A stretch of 64,000 bases of DNA, taken from positions 108,190 through 172,189 of the forward strand of contig NZ_JACSPR010000005.1 of the NCBI RefSeq assembly GCF_014837045.1. Direction: 5' to 3'. Positions 1 through 8,405 of this stretch are shown here, one piece after another. The notes beneath the pieces are model-generated. The model did not search any database and was not told the origin of the DNA. It saw nothing but the letters and a program-made list of their open reading frames with translations. Position 1 is the first letter of the stretch, and every line of letters begins with the position of its first letter. Both the position numbers and the translations under genes were made by a program. This DNA is from Corynebacterium gallinarum. Its GTDB lineage: Bacteria > Actinomycetota > Actinomycetes > Mycobacteriales > Mycobacteriaceae.

Positions 1-1208
1 ACTCCTTCGAGCAGGCCCGCGCCGTGGCCGATGAGATCGGTTACCCGGTCCTGGTCCGTCCGTCCTACGTGCTCGGTGGCCGTGGCATGGAGATCGTCTA
101 CGATGAGGCATCCCTGGAGGACTACATCCAGCGCGCCACCGAGCTGTCGACCGAGCACCCGGTGCTGGTCGACCGCTTCCTGGACAACGCCATCGAGATC
201 GACGTCGATGCGCTCTGCGACGGCGAGGAGGTCTACCTCGCCGGCGTCATGGAGCACATCGAGGAGGCCGGTGTGCACTCCGGTGACTCCGCCTGTGCAC
301 TGCCGCCGATGACCCTGGGCGCCCAGGACATCGAGAAGGTCCGCCAGTCCACCCGGGCACTCGCCCTGGGCATCGGTGTCAAGGGCCTGATGAACGTGCA
401 GTACGCCCTGAAGGATGACATCCTCTACGTCATCGAGGCCAACCCGCGTGCCTCCCGCACCGCGCCGTTCGTCTCCAAGGCCACCGGCGTCCACCTGGCC
501 AAGGCGGCATCCCGCATCGCGGTGGGTGCCACCATCGCCGAGCTGCGCGCCGAGGGCATGATCCCGACCGGGTACGACGGTGGCTCACTGCCTCTCGACG
601 CCCCGATCGCGGTGAAGGAGGCCGTCCTGCCGTTCAACCGTTTCCGCCGCCCCGATGGCCGCAGCCTGGACACCCTGCTCTCCCCGGAGATGAAGTCCAC
701 GGGTGAGGTCATGGGTCTGGCCGACAACTTCGGTGCCGCCTACGCCAAGGCCGAGACCGGCGCATTCGGCACCCTCCCGACCGAGGGCAGCGTGTTCGTC
801 TCCGTGGCCAACCGCGACAAGCGCAGCGTCATCCTGGCCATCCAGCGTCTGGATTCCATGGGCTTCAAGATCCTGGCCACCGAGGGCACCGCCGGTATGC
901 TGCGTCGCAACGGCATCGACTGCGAGGTCGTGCTCAAGAGCTCTGACGTGCGCGACGGCGTCGAGGGCCGCTCCATCGTGGACCGCATCCGTGACGGTGA
1001 GGTGGACCTCATCCTCAACACCCCGGCAGGGTCCGCGGGTGCCCGCCACGACGGTTACGAGATCCGTGGTTCCGCCGTCACCGTCGGCGTCCCACTGGTG
1101 ACCACCGTGCAGGGTGTTACCGCTGCGGTGCAGGGCATCGAGGCACTGCGCCGCGGTGAGCTCACCGTCCGTGCGCTGCAGGAACTCGACCACGCGGTGA
1201 AGGCCTGA
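1..1208 (+). CDS. carB: Carbamoyl-phosphate synthase large subunit, C-terminal part (5' end outside window)
   Basis: Makes carbamoyl phosphate from glutamine-derived ammonia, bicarbonate and two ATP, feeding pyrimidine and arginine synthesis. The window begins inside the gene; about 400 C-terminal residues remain and the frame is open from the first bases. Visible are the second ATP-grasp half ([11 protein letters not shown], then [15 protein letters not shown]) and the C-terminal allosteric MGS-like domain ([22 protein letters not shown]). The stop lies 5 bases before pyrF, so the two are co-transcribed. The family identification is very secure; the start lies upstream. Confidence 0.97.
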   Translation, partial: SFEQARAVADEIGYPVLVRPSYVLGGRGMEIVYDEASLEDYIQRATELSTEHPVLVDRFLDNAIEIDVDALCDGEEVYLAGVMEHIEEAGVHSGDSACALPPMTLGAQDIEKVRQSTRALALGIGVKGLMNVQYALKDDILYVIEANPRASRTAPFVSKATGVHLAKAASRIAVGATIAELRAEGMIPTGYDGGSLPLDAPIAVKEAVLPFNRFRRPDGRSLDTLLSPEMKSTGEVMGLADNFGAAYAKAETGAFGTLPTEGSVFVSVANRDKRSVILAIQRLDSMGFKILATEGTAGMLRRNGIDCEVVLKSSDVRDGVEGRSIVDRIRDGEVDLILNTPAGSAGARHDGYEIRGSAVTVGVPLVTTVQGVTAAVQGIEALRRGELTVRALQELDHAVKA

Positions 1209-1213
1209 GTGTC

Positions 1214-2056
1214 TTGACGCAGACGTTCGGAGACAAGCTTCTCGACGCCGCGTCCACCCGTGGGCGGCTGTGTGTGGGTATTGATCCCCATGAGAGCCTC
1301 CTGCGGGCCTGGGGGCTTCCGGTCGATGCGACGGGACTGGCGGAGTTCTCCCGCATCTGTGTGGAGGCGTTCGCTGACACCGTCGCACTGGTCAAGCCCC
1401 AGGTGGCGTTCTATGAACGCTTTGGTTCGCGTGGTTTCGCGGTCCTGGAGGAGACCATCGGCACCCTCCGCGAGCAGGGTTGTCTGGTGGTCTCGGATGC
1501 CAAGCGCGGGGATATCGGATCCACCATGGCCGGTTATGCCACAGCCTGGCTGGACCCCGCCTCACCGCTGTCCAGTGATGCCGTGACGGTCTCGCCGTAT
1601 CTCGGTTTCGGTTCCCTGCAGCCGGTCTTCGACCTGGCGGAGGAACACGGCAGGGGAGTGTTCGTCCTCGCCGCCACCTCCAACCCGGAGGCACGTGTCC
1701 TCCAGGACCAGACCGATGCGGCTGGGGTGAGCATCTCCCAGCAGATCGTCAACGAGGCTGCGGCGCTCAATGCACCTCACAGGGCGCAGCACCGGGCCGG
1801 CAATATCGGTGTGGTGGTCGGGGCAACCCTGACCGATCCACCGGTGCTGTCCGGGCTGAACGGTGCCATCCTCATGCCCGGCGTCGGCGCCCAGGGTGGC
1901 ACGGCACGCGACGTGGACACCATCGCCGGGGATATGTCCCACCTGGCGTTCCCGAACGTGTCCCGGGCAGTGCTGGCACAGGGTCCGGATGTGGAGAATC
2001 TGCGGGCCGCGGTGTCGGAAACCGCCGCCGCGTTTCCAGGTTTCCCCAGGTCATAG
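1214..2056 (+). CDS. pyrF: Orotidine 5'-phosphate decarboxylase (type 2 family)
   Basis: Decarboxylates OMP to UMP, the last step of pyrimidine synthesis. It has 280 residues, as expected for the longer actinobacterial type 2 enzyme. The active-site signature DAKRGDIGSTM begins near residue 95, with the catalytic Lys at about 97; VGIDPHESLL near residue 21 is the first substrate-binding strand. The best start is TTG at 1214, five bases after the carB stop. A GTG at 1209 meets a stop at once. It is the last gene of the pyrimidine operon here; an inverted repeat follows it. Confidence 0.95.
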   Translation: MTQTFGDKLLDAASTRGRLCVGIDPHESLLRAWGLPVDATGLAEFSRICVEAFADTVALVKPQVAFYERFGSRGFAVLEETIGTLREQGCLVVSDAKRGDIGSTMAGYATAWLDPASPLSSDAVTVSPYLGFGSLQPVFDLAEEHGRGVFVLAATSNPEARVLQDQTDAAGVSISQQIVNEAAALNAPHRAQHRAGNIGVVVGATLTDPPVLSGLNGAILMPGVGAQGGTARDVDTIAGDMSHLAFPNVSRAVLAQGPDVENLRAAVSETAAAFPGFPRS

Positions 2057-2063
2057 ACCGGAA

Positions 2064-2117
2064 CAAGGCCTTTGTCTGCGAGTCTGTGACCTGCAGGTTT
2101 GTCAAACAAGGGCCTTG
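2064..2117 (+). terminator. Imperfect stem-loop after pyrF
   Basis: CAAGGCCTTTGT at 2064-2075 pairs with ACAAGGGCCTTG at 2106-2117 (12 pairs including one G-U), with a 30-base loop. It lies between the pyrF stop and the mihF promoter. There is no strong T-run, so it may be a weak terminator or only a structured spacer. Confidence 0.4.
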
Positions 2118-2144
2118 CCACCTTTGTGTTTGTTGAAGTAGTGC

Positions 2145-2150
2145 TAGACT
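2145..2150 (+). promoter_or_regulatory. Putative extended -10 of mihF
   Basis: TGCTAGACT at 2142-2150 fits an extended corynebacterial -10 (TAGACT). It predicts transcription from about 2157 and a 5' leader of roughly 105 bases before the GTG of mihF. Such a long leader contrasts with the many leaderless genes in this window. Confidence 0.5.
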
Positions 2151-2261
2151 AATCCAAAATCGCAGGGTGACACGCGTGGTATTCACTCGTGTATCTTCGA
2201 TTCCCGGGTATGAAAAAGTATCCGTCTGTACATAGATCACACACGAAAACGGAGGAACCCC

Positions 2262-2582
2262 GTGGCCCTTCCACAGTTGACTGACGAGCAGCGTAAGGCA
2301 GCACTTGCCAAGGCAGCCGAAGCACGCAAGGCACGCGCCGAGCTCAAGGAGAACCTGAAGCGCGGCAACACCAACCTCAAGGAGGTCCTGGACAAGGCAG
2401 AGTCCGACGAGATCATCGGCAAGACCAAGGTCTCCGCACTGCTCGAGGCTCTTCCGAAGGTCGGTAAGGTCAAGGCAAAGGAAATCATGGATGAGCTGGG
2501 CATCGCCCAGACCCGTCGTCTGCGTGGTCTCGGTGACCGCCAGCGTCGTGCGCTCCTCGAGCGTTTCGGATTCGAGGACTAA
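2262..2582 (+). CDS. mihF: Actinobacterial integration host factor (mIHF)
   Basis: Small basic nucleoid-associated DNA-binding protein specific to actinobacteria, unrelated in sequence to proteobacterial IHF. It has 106 residues, starting MALPQLTDEQR at GTG 2262 behind a strong GGAGGA site (2251-2256). A charged N-terminal helical stretch precedes the conserved helix-two-turn-helix region (VGKVKAKEIMDELGI, RRLRGLGDRQRRALLERF). Gene order mihF-gmk-rpoZ is the standard actinobacterial arrangement. Position and sequence together make this a secure call. Confidence 0.95.
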   Translation: MALPQLTDEQRKAALAKAAEARKARAELKENLKRGNTNLKEVLDKAESDEIIGKTKVSALLEALPKVGKVKAKEIMDELGIAQTRRLRGLGDRQRRALLERFGFED

Positions 2583-2588
2583 TTCCTG

Positions 2589-3161
2589 GTGTCCGGCGAT
2601 AAACCACACGGAAGGCTCGTGATTCTGGCGGGCCCCTCGGCAGTCGGAAAGTCGACTGTGGTGGATCGCCTCCGTAGTGACGTTCCCAACCTGTACTTCA
2701 GTGTGTCCATGACCACCCGGGATCCGCGTCCGGGTGAGGTGGATGGCAGAGATTATTTCTATGTCACCGCACAGGAGTTCCAGGAGAAGATCAACCGTGG
2801 GGAGATGCTCGAATGGGCTGACATCCACGGTGGTCTGCAGCGGTCGGGCACTCCCGCCGAGCCTGTTCAGAAGGCTCGCGAAGAGGGTCGCCCTGTTCTC
2901 GTCGAGGTTGACCTCGTCGGGGCCCGCAATATTGCCCGTCTGATGCCCGAGGCCGAAACCATCTTCCTGGCACCACCCTCATGGGAGGTGCTGGTTGAGC
3001 GGTTGACTGGCCGGGGGACTGAAAGTCAGGACGTCATCAATCGCAGGCTGGAAACCGCACGCGAGGAATTGGCAGCACAGAGCGAGTTCAAGCACGTCGT
3101 CATCAATGACGATGTTGAGAAGGCCGTTGCGGCCATCAAGGCTGTTCTCCTCGGCACTTAG
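2589..3161 (+). CDS. gmk: Guanylate kinase
   Basis: Phosphorylates GMP to GDP with ATP in purine salvage and synthesis. It has 190 residues. The P-loop GPSAVGKST spans about residues 15-23, and the guanylate-kinase signature ([18 protein letters not shown]) follows around residue 40. The GTG at 2589 comes 6 bases after the mihF stop and uses a GAGGA (2574-2578) inside the end of mihF, so translation of the two is probably coupled. Some relatives carry a longer N-terminus; here an upstream extension would overlap mihF. Confidence 0.95.
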   Translation: MSGDKPHGRLVILAGPSAVGKSTVVDRLRSDVPNLYFSVSMTTRDPRPGEVDGRDYFYVTAQEFQEKINRGEMLEWADIHGGLQRSGTPAEPVQKAREEGRPVLVEVDLVGARNIARLMPEAETIFLAPPSWEVLVERLTGRGTESQDVINRRLETAREELAAQSEFKHVVINDDVEKAVAAIKAVLLGT

Positions 3162-3226
3162 CCAAAAACGGGGCGGTAGGGTATGCTTTACCGATTGAGC
3201 AACCTTCCCGCTCTTACACTACTGTC

Positions 3227-3232
3227 TACAAT
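3227..3232 (+). promoter_or_regulatory. Putative -10 of rpoZ
   Basis: TACAAT at 3227-3232 sits 17 bases before the GTG at 3250 and predicts a very short leader. A second candidate, TATGCT, lies at 3182-3187. No convincing -35 is visible for either. Confidence 0.4.
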
Positions 3233-3249
3233 CTTTTGAAAAGGTGTCA

Positions 3250-3537
3250 GTGACCAACGTGAGCAACGAGACCAACGCCACCAAGGCCGTCTTCGATCCG
3301 CCAATGGGCATCACCGCCCCTCCGATCGATGAACTGCTGGACAAGGTCACCTCAAAGTACGCCCTCGTGATCTTCGCCGCGAAGCGTGCGCGACAGATCA
3401 ACAGCTACTACCAGCAGGCTGATGAAGGTGTCTTCGAGTTCATCGGACCCCTCGTCACCCCGCAGCCGGGCGAGAAGCCACTGTCCATCGCCCTGCGTGA
3501 GATCAATGTCGGCCTCCTCGACCACGAGGAAGGCTAG
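3250..3537 (+). CDS. rpoZ: RNA polymerase omega subunit
   Basis: Omega helps fold and stabilise the beta' subunit of RNA polymerase. It has 95 residues from GTG 3250 ([12 protein letters not shown]). The conserved omega core is [20 protein letters not shown] followed by AAKRARQIN. An alternative GTG at 3244 would overlap the AAAAGG ribosome site at 3239-3244, so 3250 is preferred. It is followed by a terminator-like hairpin, which ends the mihF-gmk-rpoZ unit. Confidence 0.93.
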
Positions 3538-3580
3538 AGCCCACACCGGCGCTTTGAGCCCATAATTTCACAGCACTTTC

Positions 3581-3624
3581 AACACCCAGCCCACCGTCAT
3601 CAAGAGGTGGTCACTGGGTGTTTT
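3581..3624 (+). terminator. Terminator after rpoZ
   Basis: AACACCCAG (3581-3589) pairs with CTGGGTGTT (3614-3622), extended inward by CCACC/GGTGG, and is followed by T residues. A good intrinsic terminator separating rpoZ from coaBC. Confidence 0.75.
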
Positions 3625-3701
3625 AAGCATGCCAGGATCACCCTCCGGCTAGAGTGTGGGAAGAAAACCAATCCCCATCCAGCCGAAGGAATGCAACAGG
3701 C

Positions 3702-4976
3702 ATGACGCAGCAGCGTGTGAGTGACCAGGTCCAGTCCATCCCCGAGTCGAAGCGCCGGGTGGTCGTCGGCGTCGCGGGTGGCATCGCAGCCTACAAGGCC
3801 TGTCACATCATCCGCGCCTTCAAGGAGGCGGGAGATGATGTCCGGGTGGTCCCCACCGAGGCCGCCCTGGGTTTCGTCGGTAAGGCGACCTTCGAGGCTC
3901 TGTCGGGTAATCCCGTCTCCACCACGGTGTTCGATGACGTGGATCAGGTGCAGCACGTCCGCATCGGTCAGGAGGCCGATCTGATCGTCATTGCCCCCGC
4001 CACGGCGGACCTGATGGCTCGTCTCGTGATGGGTCGGGCGGATGATCTGCTGTCGGCCACCGTGCTGGTGGCCACCTGCCCGGTGGTCATCGCCCCGGCC
4101 ATGCACACCGAGATGTGGTTCAATCCGGCCACCGTGGCCAATGTGCGCACCCTGCGGGAACGGAATATTACTGTCATCGAACCCGCGCATGGCCGTCTGA
4201 CCGGTAAGGACACCGGCCCGGGACGTCTGCCGGATCCGGAACAGATCGTGGAGATCGCCAATGCGGTCGCCGGTGGGGTCATCCTCAACCAGGACCTGGT
4301 GGGGAAGCGTGTCCTCATCACGGCCGGCGGCACCCAGGAACATATTGATCCGGTGCGTTATATCGGCAACAGCTCCTCCGGTAGGCAGGGGTTCGCACTC
4401 GGGGAGGTGGCTGCCCAGCGTGGTGCGCAGGTGACCATCATCGCTGGCAACACCGTGGAACTGCCGACCCCGGCGGGCGCGGAGATCGTGGATGTCACCT
4501 CCACCCAGGACATGTTCGCTGCGGTGCAGGAACGGGCGGGGGAGTCCGACATCATCATCATGGCGGCGGCCGTGGCGGATTTCCGCCCGGATACCCAGGC
4601 CGATTCCAAACTGAAGAAGGGCGCTGATGAGGGGGCACTGAGCACCGTGCATCTGGTGGAGAACCCGGACATTCTCAAAACCACGGTCCGTCGCAGGGCT
4701 GAGGGGGAACTCGCCTCGGATCCCGTCATCGTCGGGTTCGCCGCCGAGACCGGTGATGCGGAAACCAGCGCACTGGATTATGCCCGGGCGAAATTGGAGC
4801 GCAAGGGCTGTGACCTGCTGATGTGTAATGAGGTCGGCCATGGCAAGGTGTTCGGCCAGACGCACAACGAGGGGTGGATCCTGACCGCGGACGGTGGCGT
4901 CACCGAGGTGGCTGAAGGCACCAAGCTGGAGGTGGCCGCGCGCATCCTGGATGCCGCCGTGGCAGTGGAACGCTGA
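3702..4976 (+). CDS. coaBC: Bifunctional phosphopantothenoylcysteine decarboxylase / phosphopantothenate-cysteine ligase
   Basis: Carries out two steps of coenzyme A synthesis: coupling cysteine to 4'-phosphopantothenate (CoaB) and decarboxylating the product (CoaC). The protein has 424 residues. The N-terminal flavoprotein half shows VVVGVAGGIAAYKA, the conserved His in DDVDQVQHVR, and PAMHTEMW. The C-terminal ligase half begins near LITAGGTQEHIDPVRYIGN and contains MCNEVGHGKVFG. The ATG at 3702 is chosen with GAAGGA at 3685-3690; the frame is open further upstream, but that extension lacks family similarity. A -10-like TAGAGT lies at 3650-3655. Confidence 0.94.
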   Translation: MTQQRVSDQVQSIPESKRRVVVGVAGGIAAYKACHIIRAFKEAGDDVRVVPTEAALGFVGKATFEALSGNPVSTTVFDDVDQVQHVRIGQEADLIVIAPATADLMARLVMGRADDLLSATVLVATCPVVIAPAMHTEMWFNPATVANVRTLRERNITVIEPAHGRLTGKDTGPGRLPDPEQIVEIANAVAGGVILNQDLVGKRVLITAGGTQEHIDPVRYIGNSSSGRQGFALGEVAAQRGAQVTIIAGNTVELPTPAGAEIVDVTSTQDMFAAVQERAGESDIIIMAAAVADFRPDTQADSKLKKGADEGALSTVHLVENPDILKTTVRRRAEGELASDPVIVGFAAETGDAETSALDYARAKLERKGCDLLMCNEVGHGKVFGQTHNEGWILTADGGVTEVAEGTKLEVAARILDAAVAVER

Positions 4977-4995
4977 AACTAACAGACCGTCGTAA

Positions 4996-5024
4996 TTGTA
5001 AAATTAGACAGCTTGGTCTACATT
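4996..5024 (+). promoter_or_regulatory. metK promoter with McbR-type operator in the spacer
   Basis: A -35-like TTGTAA (4996-5001) and a -10 TACATT (5019-5024) are separated by exactly 17 bases. The spacer holds TAGAC-N6-GTCTA (5005-5020), identical in form to the McbR operator described for methionine and sulfur genes of C. glutamicum. A repressor bound here would block RNA polymerase. Basis: motif seen; the regulator is inferred from the C. glutamicum system. Confidence 0.8.
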
Positions 5025-5078
5025 AGGGAGAGCATTTCCACGAACCACCAGTGTTCATCTCCTGAAAGAAGGGTTTCA

Positions 5079-6302
5079 GTGTCCCAGCCAACCGCAGTTC
5101 GTTTGTTCACCAGTGAGTCAGTGACGGAAGGACACCCGGACAAGATCTGCGACGCGATCTCAGACACCATCCTCGATGCCCTGTTGACCGCGGACCCCCT
5201 GTCCCGCGTCGCCGTCGAAACCGTGGTCACCACCGGCATCGTCCACGTGGTGGGCGAGGTCCGGACCAGTGGCTATGTGGAGATCCCACAGCTGGTGCGA
5301 CAGAAACTCATGGAAATCGGTTTCAACTCCTCCGACGTCGGCTTCGACGGCAAGACCTGTGGCGTGTCCGTCTCCATCGGTGAGCAGTCCCATGAGATCG
5401 CCGCCGGCGTGGACATTGCCCAGGAAGCCCGCGGTGACGGCCACTTCGAGGAGGACGACCGGGCAGGTGCCGGTGACCAGGGCCTGATGTTCGGATACGC
5501 CACCAATGAGACCCCGGAGTTCATGCCTCTGCCGATCGCCCTGGCACACCGCCTGGCACGCCGGTTGACCCAGGTCCGCAAGGAGGGCATCGTCCCGCAC
5601 CTGCGTCCGGACGGCAAGACCCAGGTCACCTTCGCCTACGATGCGGACGACAACCCCTCCCACCTGGACACCGTGGTCATCTCCACGCAGCATGACCGGG
5701 AGGTCGACAGCGCTTGGCTGGAGCCCCAGCTGCGTGAACATGTCATCGACTGGGTGATCCGGGACGCCGGTCTCGAGCACCTGGCCACCGGCGACATCAC
5801 CGTCCTGATCAACCCGTCGGGGTCCTTCATCCTCGGTGGTCCGATGGGCGATGCCGGTCTGACCGGCCGCAAGATCATCGTGGACACCTACGGTGGCATG
5901 GCCCGTCATGGTGGTGGGGCGTTCTCCGGCAAGGACCCGTCAAAGGTGGACCGCTCCGCCGCGTACGCGATGCGCTGGGTGGCCAAGAACATCGTGGCTG
6001 CAGGCCTCGCCGATCGCGCGGAGGTCCAGGTCGCCTACGCCATCGGCCGTGCCAAGCCGGTGGGTCTGTACGTGGAGACCTTCGATACCGCCAAGGAGGG
6101 TCTGACCGATGAGCAGATCCAGGCTGCGGTCACCAAGGTGTTCGACCTGCGTCCGGCCGCCATCATCCGTGAACTGGACCTGCTGCGCCCGATCTACGCC
6201 CAGACCGCGGCCTACGGTCACTTCGGCCGCACCGACCTGGACCTGCCCTGGGAGGCCACCAACCGCACCGGTCGACTCCGTGAGGCGCTCGGCCTGAAGT
6301 AG
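5079..6302 (+). CDS. metK: S-adenosylmethionine synthetase
   Basis: Makes S-adenosylmethionine from methionine and ATP. It has 407 residues from GTG 5079 ([10 protein letters not shown]), with GAAAGAAGG at 5064-5072. The frame is open about 22 codons further upstream, but that part overlaps the promoter and operator and is not conserved. Signatures seen: [13 protein letters not shown] near the N-terminus, [12 protein letters not shown] in the middle, and [16 protein letters not shown] toward the C-terminal third. Likely repressed by McbR through the operator at 5005-5020. Confidence 0.97.
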   Translation: MSQPTAVRLFTSESVTEGHPDKICDAISDTILDALLTADPLSRVAVETVVTTGIVHVVGEVRTSGYVEIPQLVRQKLMEIGFNSSDVGFDGKTCGVSVSIGEQSHEIAAGVDIAQEARGDGHFEEDDRAGAGDQGLMFGYATNETPEFMPLPIALAHRLARRLTQVRKEGIVPHLRPDGKTQVTFAYDADDNPSHLDTVVISTQHDREVDSAWLEPQLREHVIDWVIRDAGLEHLATGDITVLINPSGSFILGGPMGDAGLTGRKIIVDTYGGMARHGGGAFSGKDPSKVDRSAAYAMRWVAKNIVAAGLADRAEVQVAYAIGRAKPVGLYVETFDTAKEGLTDEQIQAAVTKVFDLRPAAIIRELDLLRPIYAQTAAYGHFGRTDLDLPWEATNRTGRLREALGLK

Positions 6303-6311
6303 AGGCCACTA

Positions 6312-6317
6312 TAGTAT
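6312..6317 (+). promoter_or_regulatory. Putative -10 for near-leaderless priA
   Basis: TAGTAT (overlapping TATAGT) ends 9 bases before the priA ATG. The predicted transcript begins within a few bases of the start codon, and no Shine-Dalgarno sequence is visible. Confidence 0.5.
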
Positions 6318-6326
6318 CTTCGAACC

Positions 6327-8384
6327 ATGGCCAATCCCCGCGTCCCCGCTCCAGAAGTACCGGTGGCGCGGGTTCTGCCTCTTCTGGGCCTGCCCCACCT
6401 GGACCGGTTGTTTGACTACCGGATCTCGACCGATCAGCACGAGGATGCCCGGCCCGGCGTGCGGGTGCGCATCCGCTTCGGCGGCAGGCTTGTCGACGCC
6501 ATCCTCATCGACCGCACCGGCCATACCGACCATGCAGGTGAACTGGCCTGGCTCGACCGGGTGATCTCACCGGTTGTGGTCTACCCGGAACAGACCGCCC
6601 GCCTCATCGAATCCCTCACCGACCGATACGGTGGGGTCCGTTCCGATCTCATCCGCTCCGCCATTCCCTCCCGCCACGCCGGCGCCGAGGACTCCGACAC
6701 CTCCACCCCCTGGCATGACCTGGGTGCGGTGACGGAACCCGACCTGTCCTCCTGGTCCGCCTACCAGTACGGGCAGTCCTTCGTTGATGCCGTGCTCGCC
6801 GGAACCACGGCCCGCGCGGCCTGGCAGATCGCCCCCGGCGATGACTGGGCCCTCGCGGTGGCCTCACTGTCGGTCAAGGTGGTCAAGGATGGTGGCGGGG
6901 CTCTGATCGTGGTGCCGGATCAGCGTGACGTCGACAAGCTTGAGGCCGCACTGCGCACCCTCGTCGCCGCCAAACAGGTGACGGTGCTCAACTCCGGGCT
7001 CGGGCCACAGGCCCGGTACCGACGGTTCCTGTCGGTGCTCAGTGGGCAGGGACGTCTCGTGGTCGGGACGCGCAGCGCGGCGTTCGCCCCGGTGGCGGAT
7101 CTGAAACTCACAGTGATCCTGGGCGACGGTGATGACAACCTGGTGGACCCGCGCGCCCCGTATGTCCACGCCCGTGAGGTCCTGACCACCCGTTCCGCGC
7201 TGGAGGGGAGTTCGCTGATCATCGGTGGACACACCCGCACCGCGGAAACCCAGCTGCTGGTGGAGGCCGGGTGGGCACATGACCTGGTCGCCCCGCGCGA
7301 GACCGTCCGCACCCGGATGCCCCGGATCCAGGCTGTCGGCGACTCTGATTTCGAGCTCGAACGCGATCCGCTGGCCCGTTCCGCCCGTCTCCCCGGCCTG
7401 GCGTTCCGGGCCGTCCGGGACACCCTCAGCCGCAATGAACCGGTGCTCATTCAGGTCCCCCGCAAGGGGTATGTACCCACCCTGGCCTGCGGGAACTGCC
7501 GCACCCCCGCACGATGCCGCCACTGTAACGGCCCCGTCGGCCTGCCCCAGTCGGATCAGCATCAGGGTGGTGTGCCCACCTGCCGCTGGTGTGGGCGCCC
7601 CGACACCCGGTTCCGTTGCCAGGCGTGTGGCTCACCGAAGCTGCGCGCGGTGGTGTTGGGTGCGGAACGCACCGCGGAGGAACTCGGGCGTGCCTTCCCC
7701 TCCACCCGCATCATCACCTCGGGTGGTAACCGCGTGGTCGACCACATCGACTACCGGGCCTGCATCGTGGTGTCCACACCCGGCGCGGAACCAGCAGTGC
7801 ATACGGGTGTGGACCGCTACAGCGGGGACACCTCCCGCGGCGCTTATGGTGCCTGCCTGCTGCTGGACACCTGGGCACTGATGGGCAGGCAGGATCTCCG
7901 CGCGACGGAGGACACTCTGCAGAAGTGGGCGGCGGCGGCCACGCTGGTGCATTCCCATATCCACGGTGGTCATGTGGTGGTGGTGGCTGATCCCTCCCTC
8001 GCCGTGGTGCAGTCCCTGATCCGGTGGGACATGGTGGGCGCGGCAGCCGCGGAGCTCGCCTCGCGCCGGGAGGTCAGGTTTCCGCCGGCTGTCCACATGG
8101 CGGCCATCGATGGTGCCGCCGCGGCGCTGGACAGTTTCGTGGAACTGGCGGAACTGCCCGCCCACGCGGAGGTGCTCGGGCCGGTGGATCTTCCCCCGGG
8201 GGTCACCCTGCCGGGTGAATATGATGAGGCGCGTTTCGGGCCCCCGCAGCGCATGCTCATCCGGACCCCACTGGGGCCGCGCTCCGAACTGGGCAGGGCA
8301 CTGCGCTCGGCACAGGTGGCACGGGCAGCACGCAGGAATGACCTGCCACTGCGCGTGCAGATGGATCCGATCCACATCGGATGA
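6327..8384 (+). CDS. priA: Primosomal protein N' (PriA), helicase motifs degenerate
   Basis: PriA restarts stalled replication forks by recognising fork structures and loading the replicative helicase. The 685-residue protein has the N-terminal DNA-binding region (RVLPLLGLPHLDRLFDY) and the cysteine-rich zinc module at roughly residues 387-436 (CGNCRTPARCRHC, CRWCG, CQACG). The usual Walker A GxTGSGKT is replaced by WQIAPGDDWALA, and the DEEH box reads DGDD, so ATPase activity is unlikely. This agrees with actinobacterial PriA proteins described as probable non-helicases. It starts at ATG 6327, 24 bases after metK. Confidence 0.92.
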   Translation: MANPRVPAPEVPVARVLPLLGLPHLDRLFDYRISTDQHEDARPGVRVRIRFGGRLVDAILIDRTGHTDHAGELAWLDRVISPVVVYPEQTARLIESLTDRYGGVRSDLIRSAIPSRHAGAEDSDTSTPWHDLGAVTEPDLSSWSAYQYGQSFVDAVLAGTTARAAWQIAPGDDWALAVASLSVKVVKDGGGALIVVPDQRDVDKLEAALRTLVAAKQVTVLNSGLGPQARYRRFLSVLSGQGRLVVGTRSAAFAPVADLKLTVILGDGDDNLVDPRAPYVHAREVLTTRSALEGSSLIIGGHTRTAETQLLVEAGWAHDLVAPRETVRTRMPRIQAVGDSDFELERDPLARSARLPGLAFRAVRDTLSRNEPVLIQVPRKGYVPTLACGNCRTPARCRHCNGPVGLPQSDQHQGGVPTCRWCGRPDTRFRCQACGSPKLRAVVLGAERTAEELGRAFPSTRIITSGGNRVVDHIDYRACIVVSTPGAEPAVHTGVDRYSGDTSRGAYGACLLLDTWALMGRQDLRATEDTLQKWAAAATLVHSHIHGGHVVVVADPSLAVVQSLIRWDMVGAAAAELASRREVRFPPAVHMAAIDGAAAALDSFVELAELPAHAEVLGPVDLPPGVTLPGEYDEARFGPPQRMLIRTPLGPRSELGRALRSAQVARAARRNDLPLRVQMDPIHIG

Positions 8385-8405
8385 CACCGCTGTCCAGTCT
8401 GTGTC

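Noticed and set aside
3600..4865. A 421-codon open frame antisense to coaBC
   Set aside because: Only a GC-rich shadow of coaBC; its translation is rich in Gly, His and Arg and matches no family, and coaBC is certain on the other strand.
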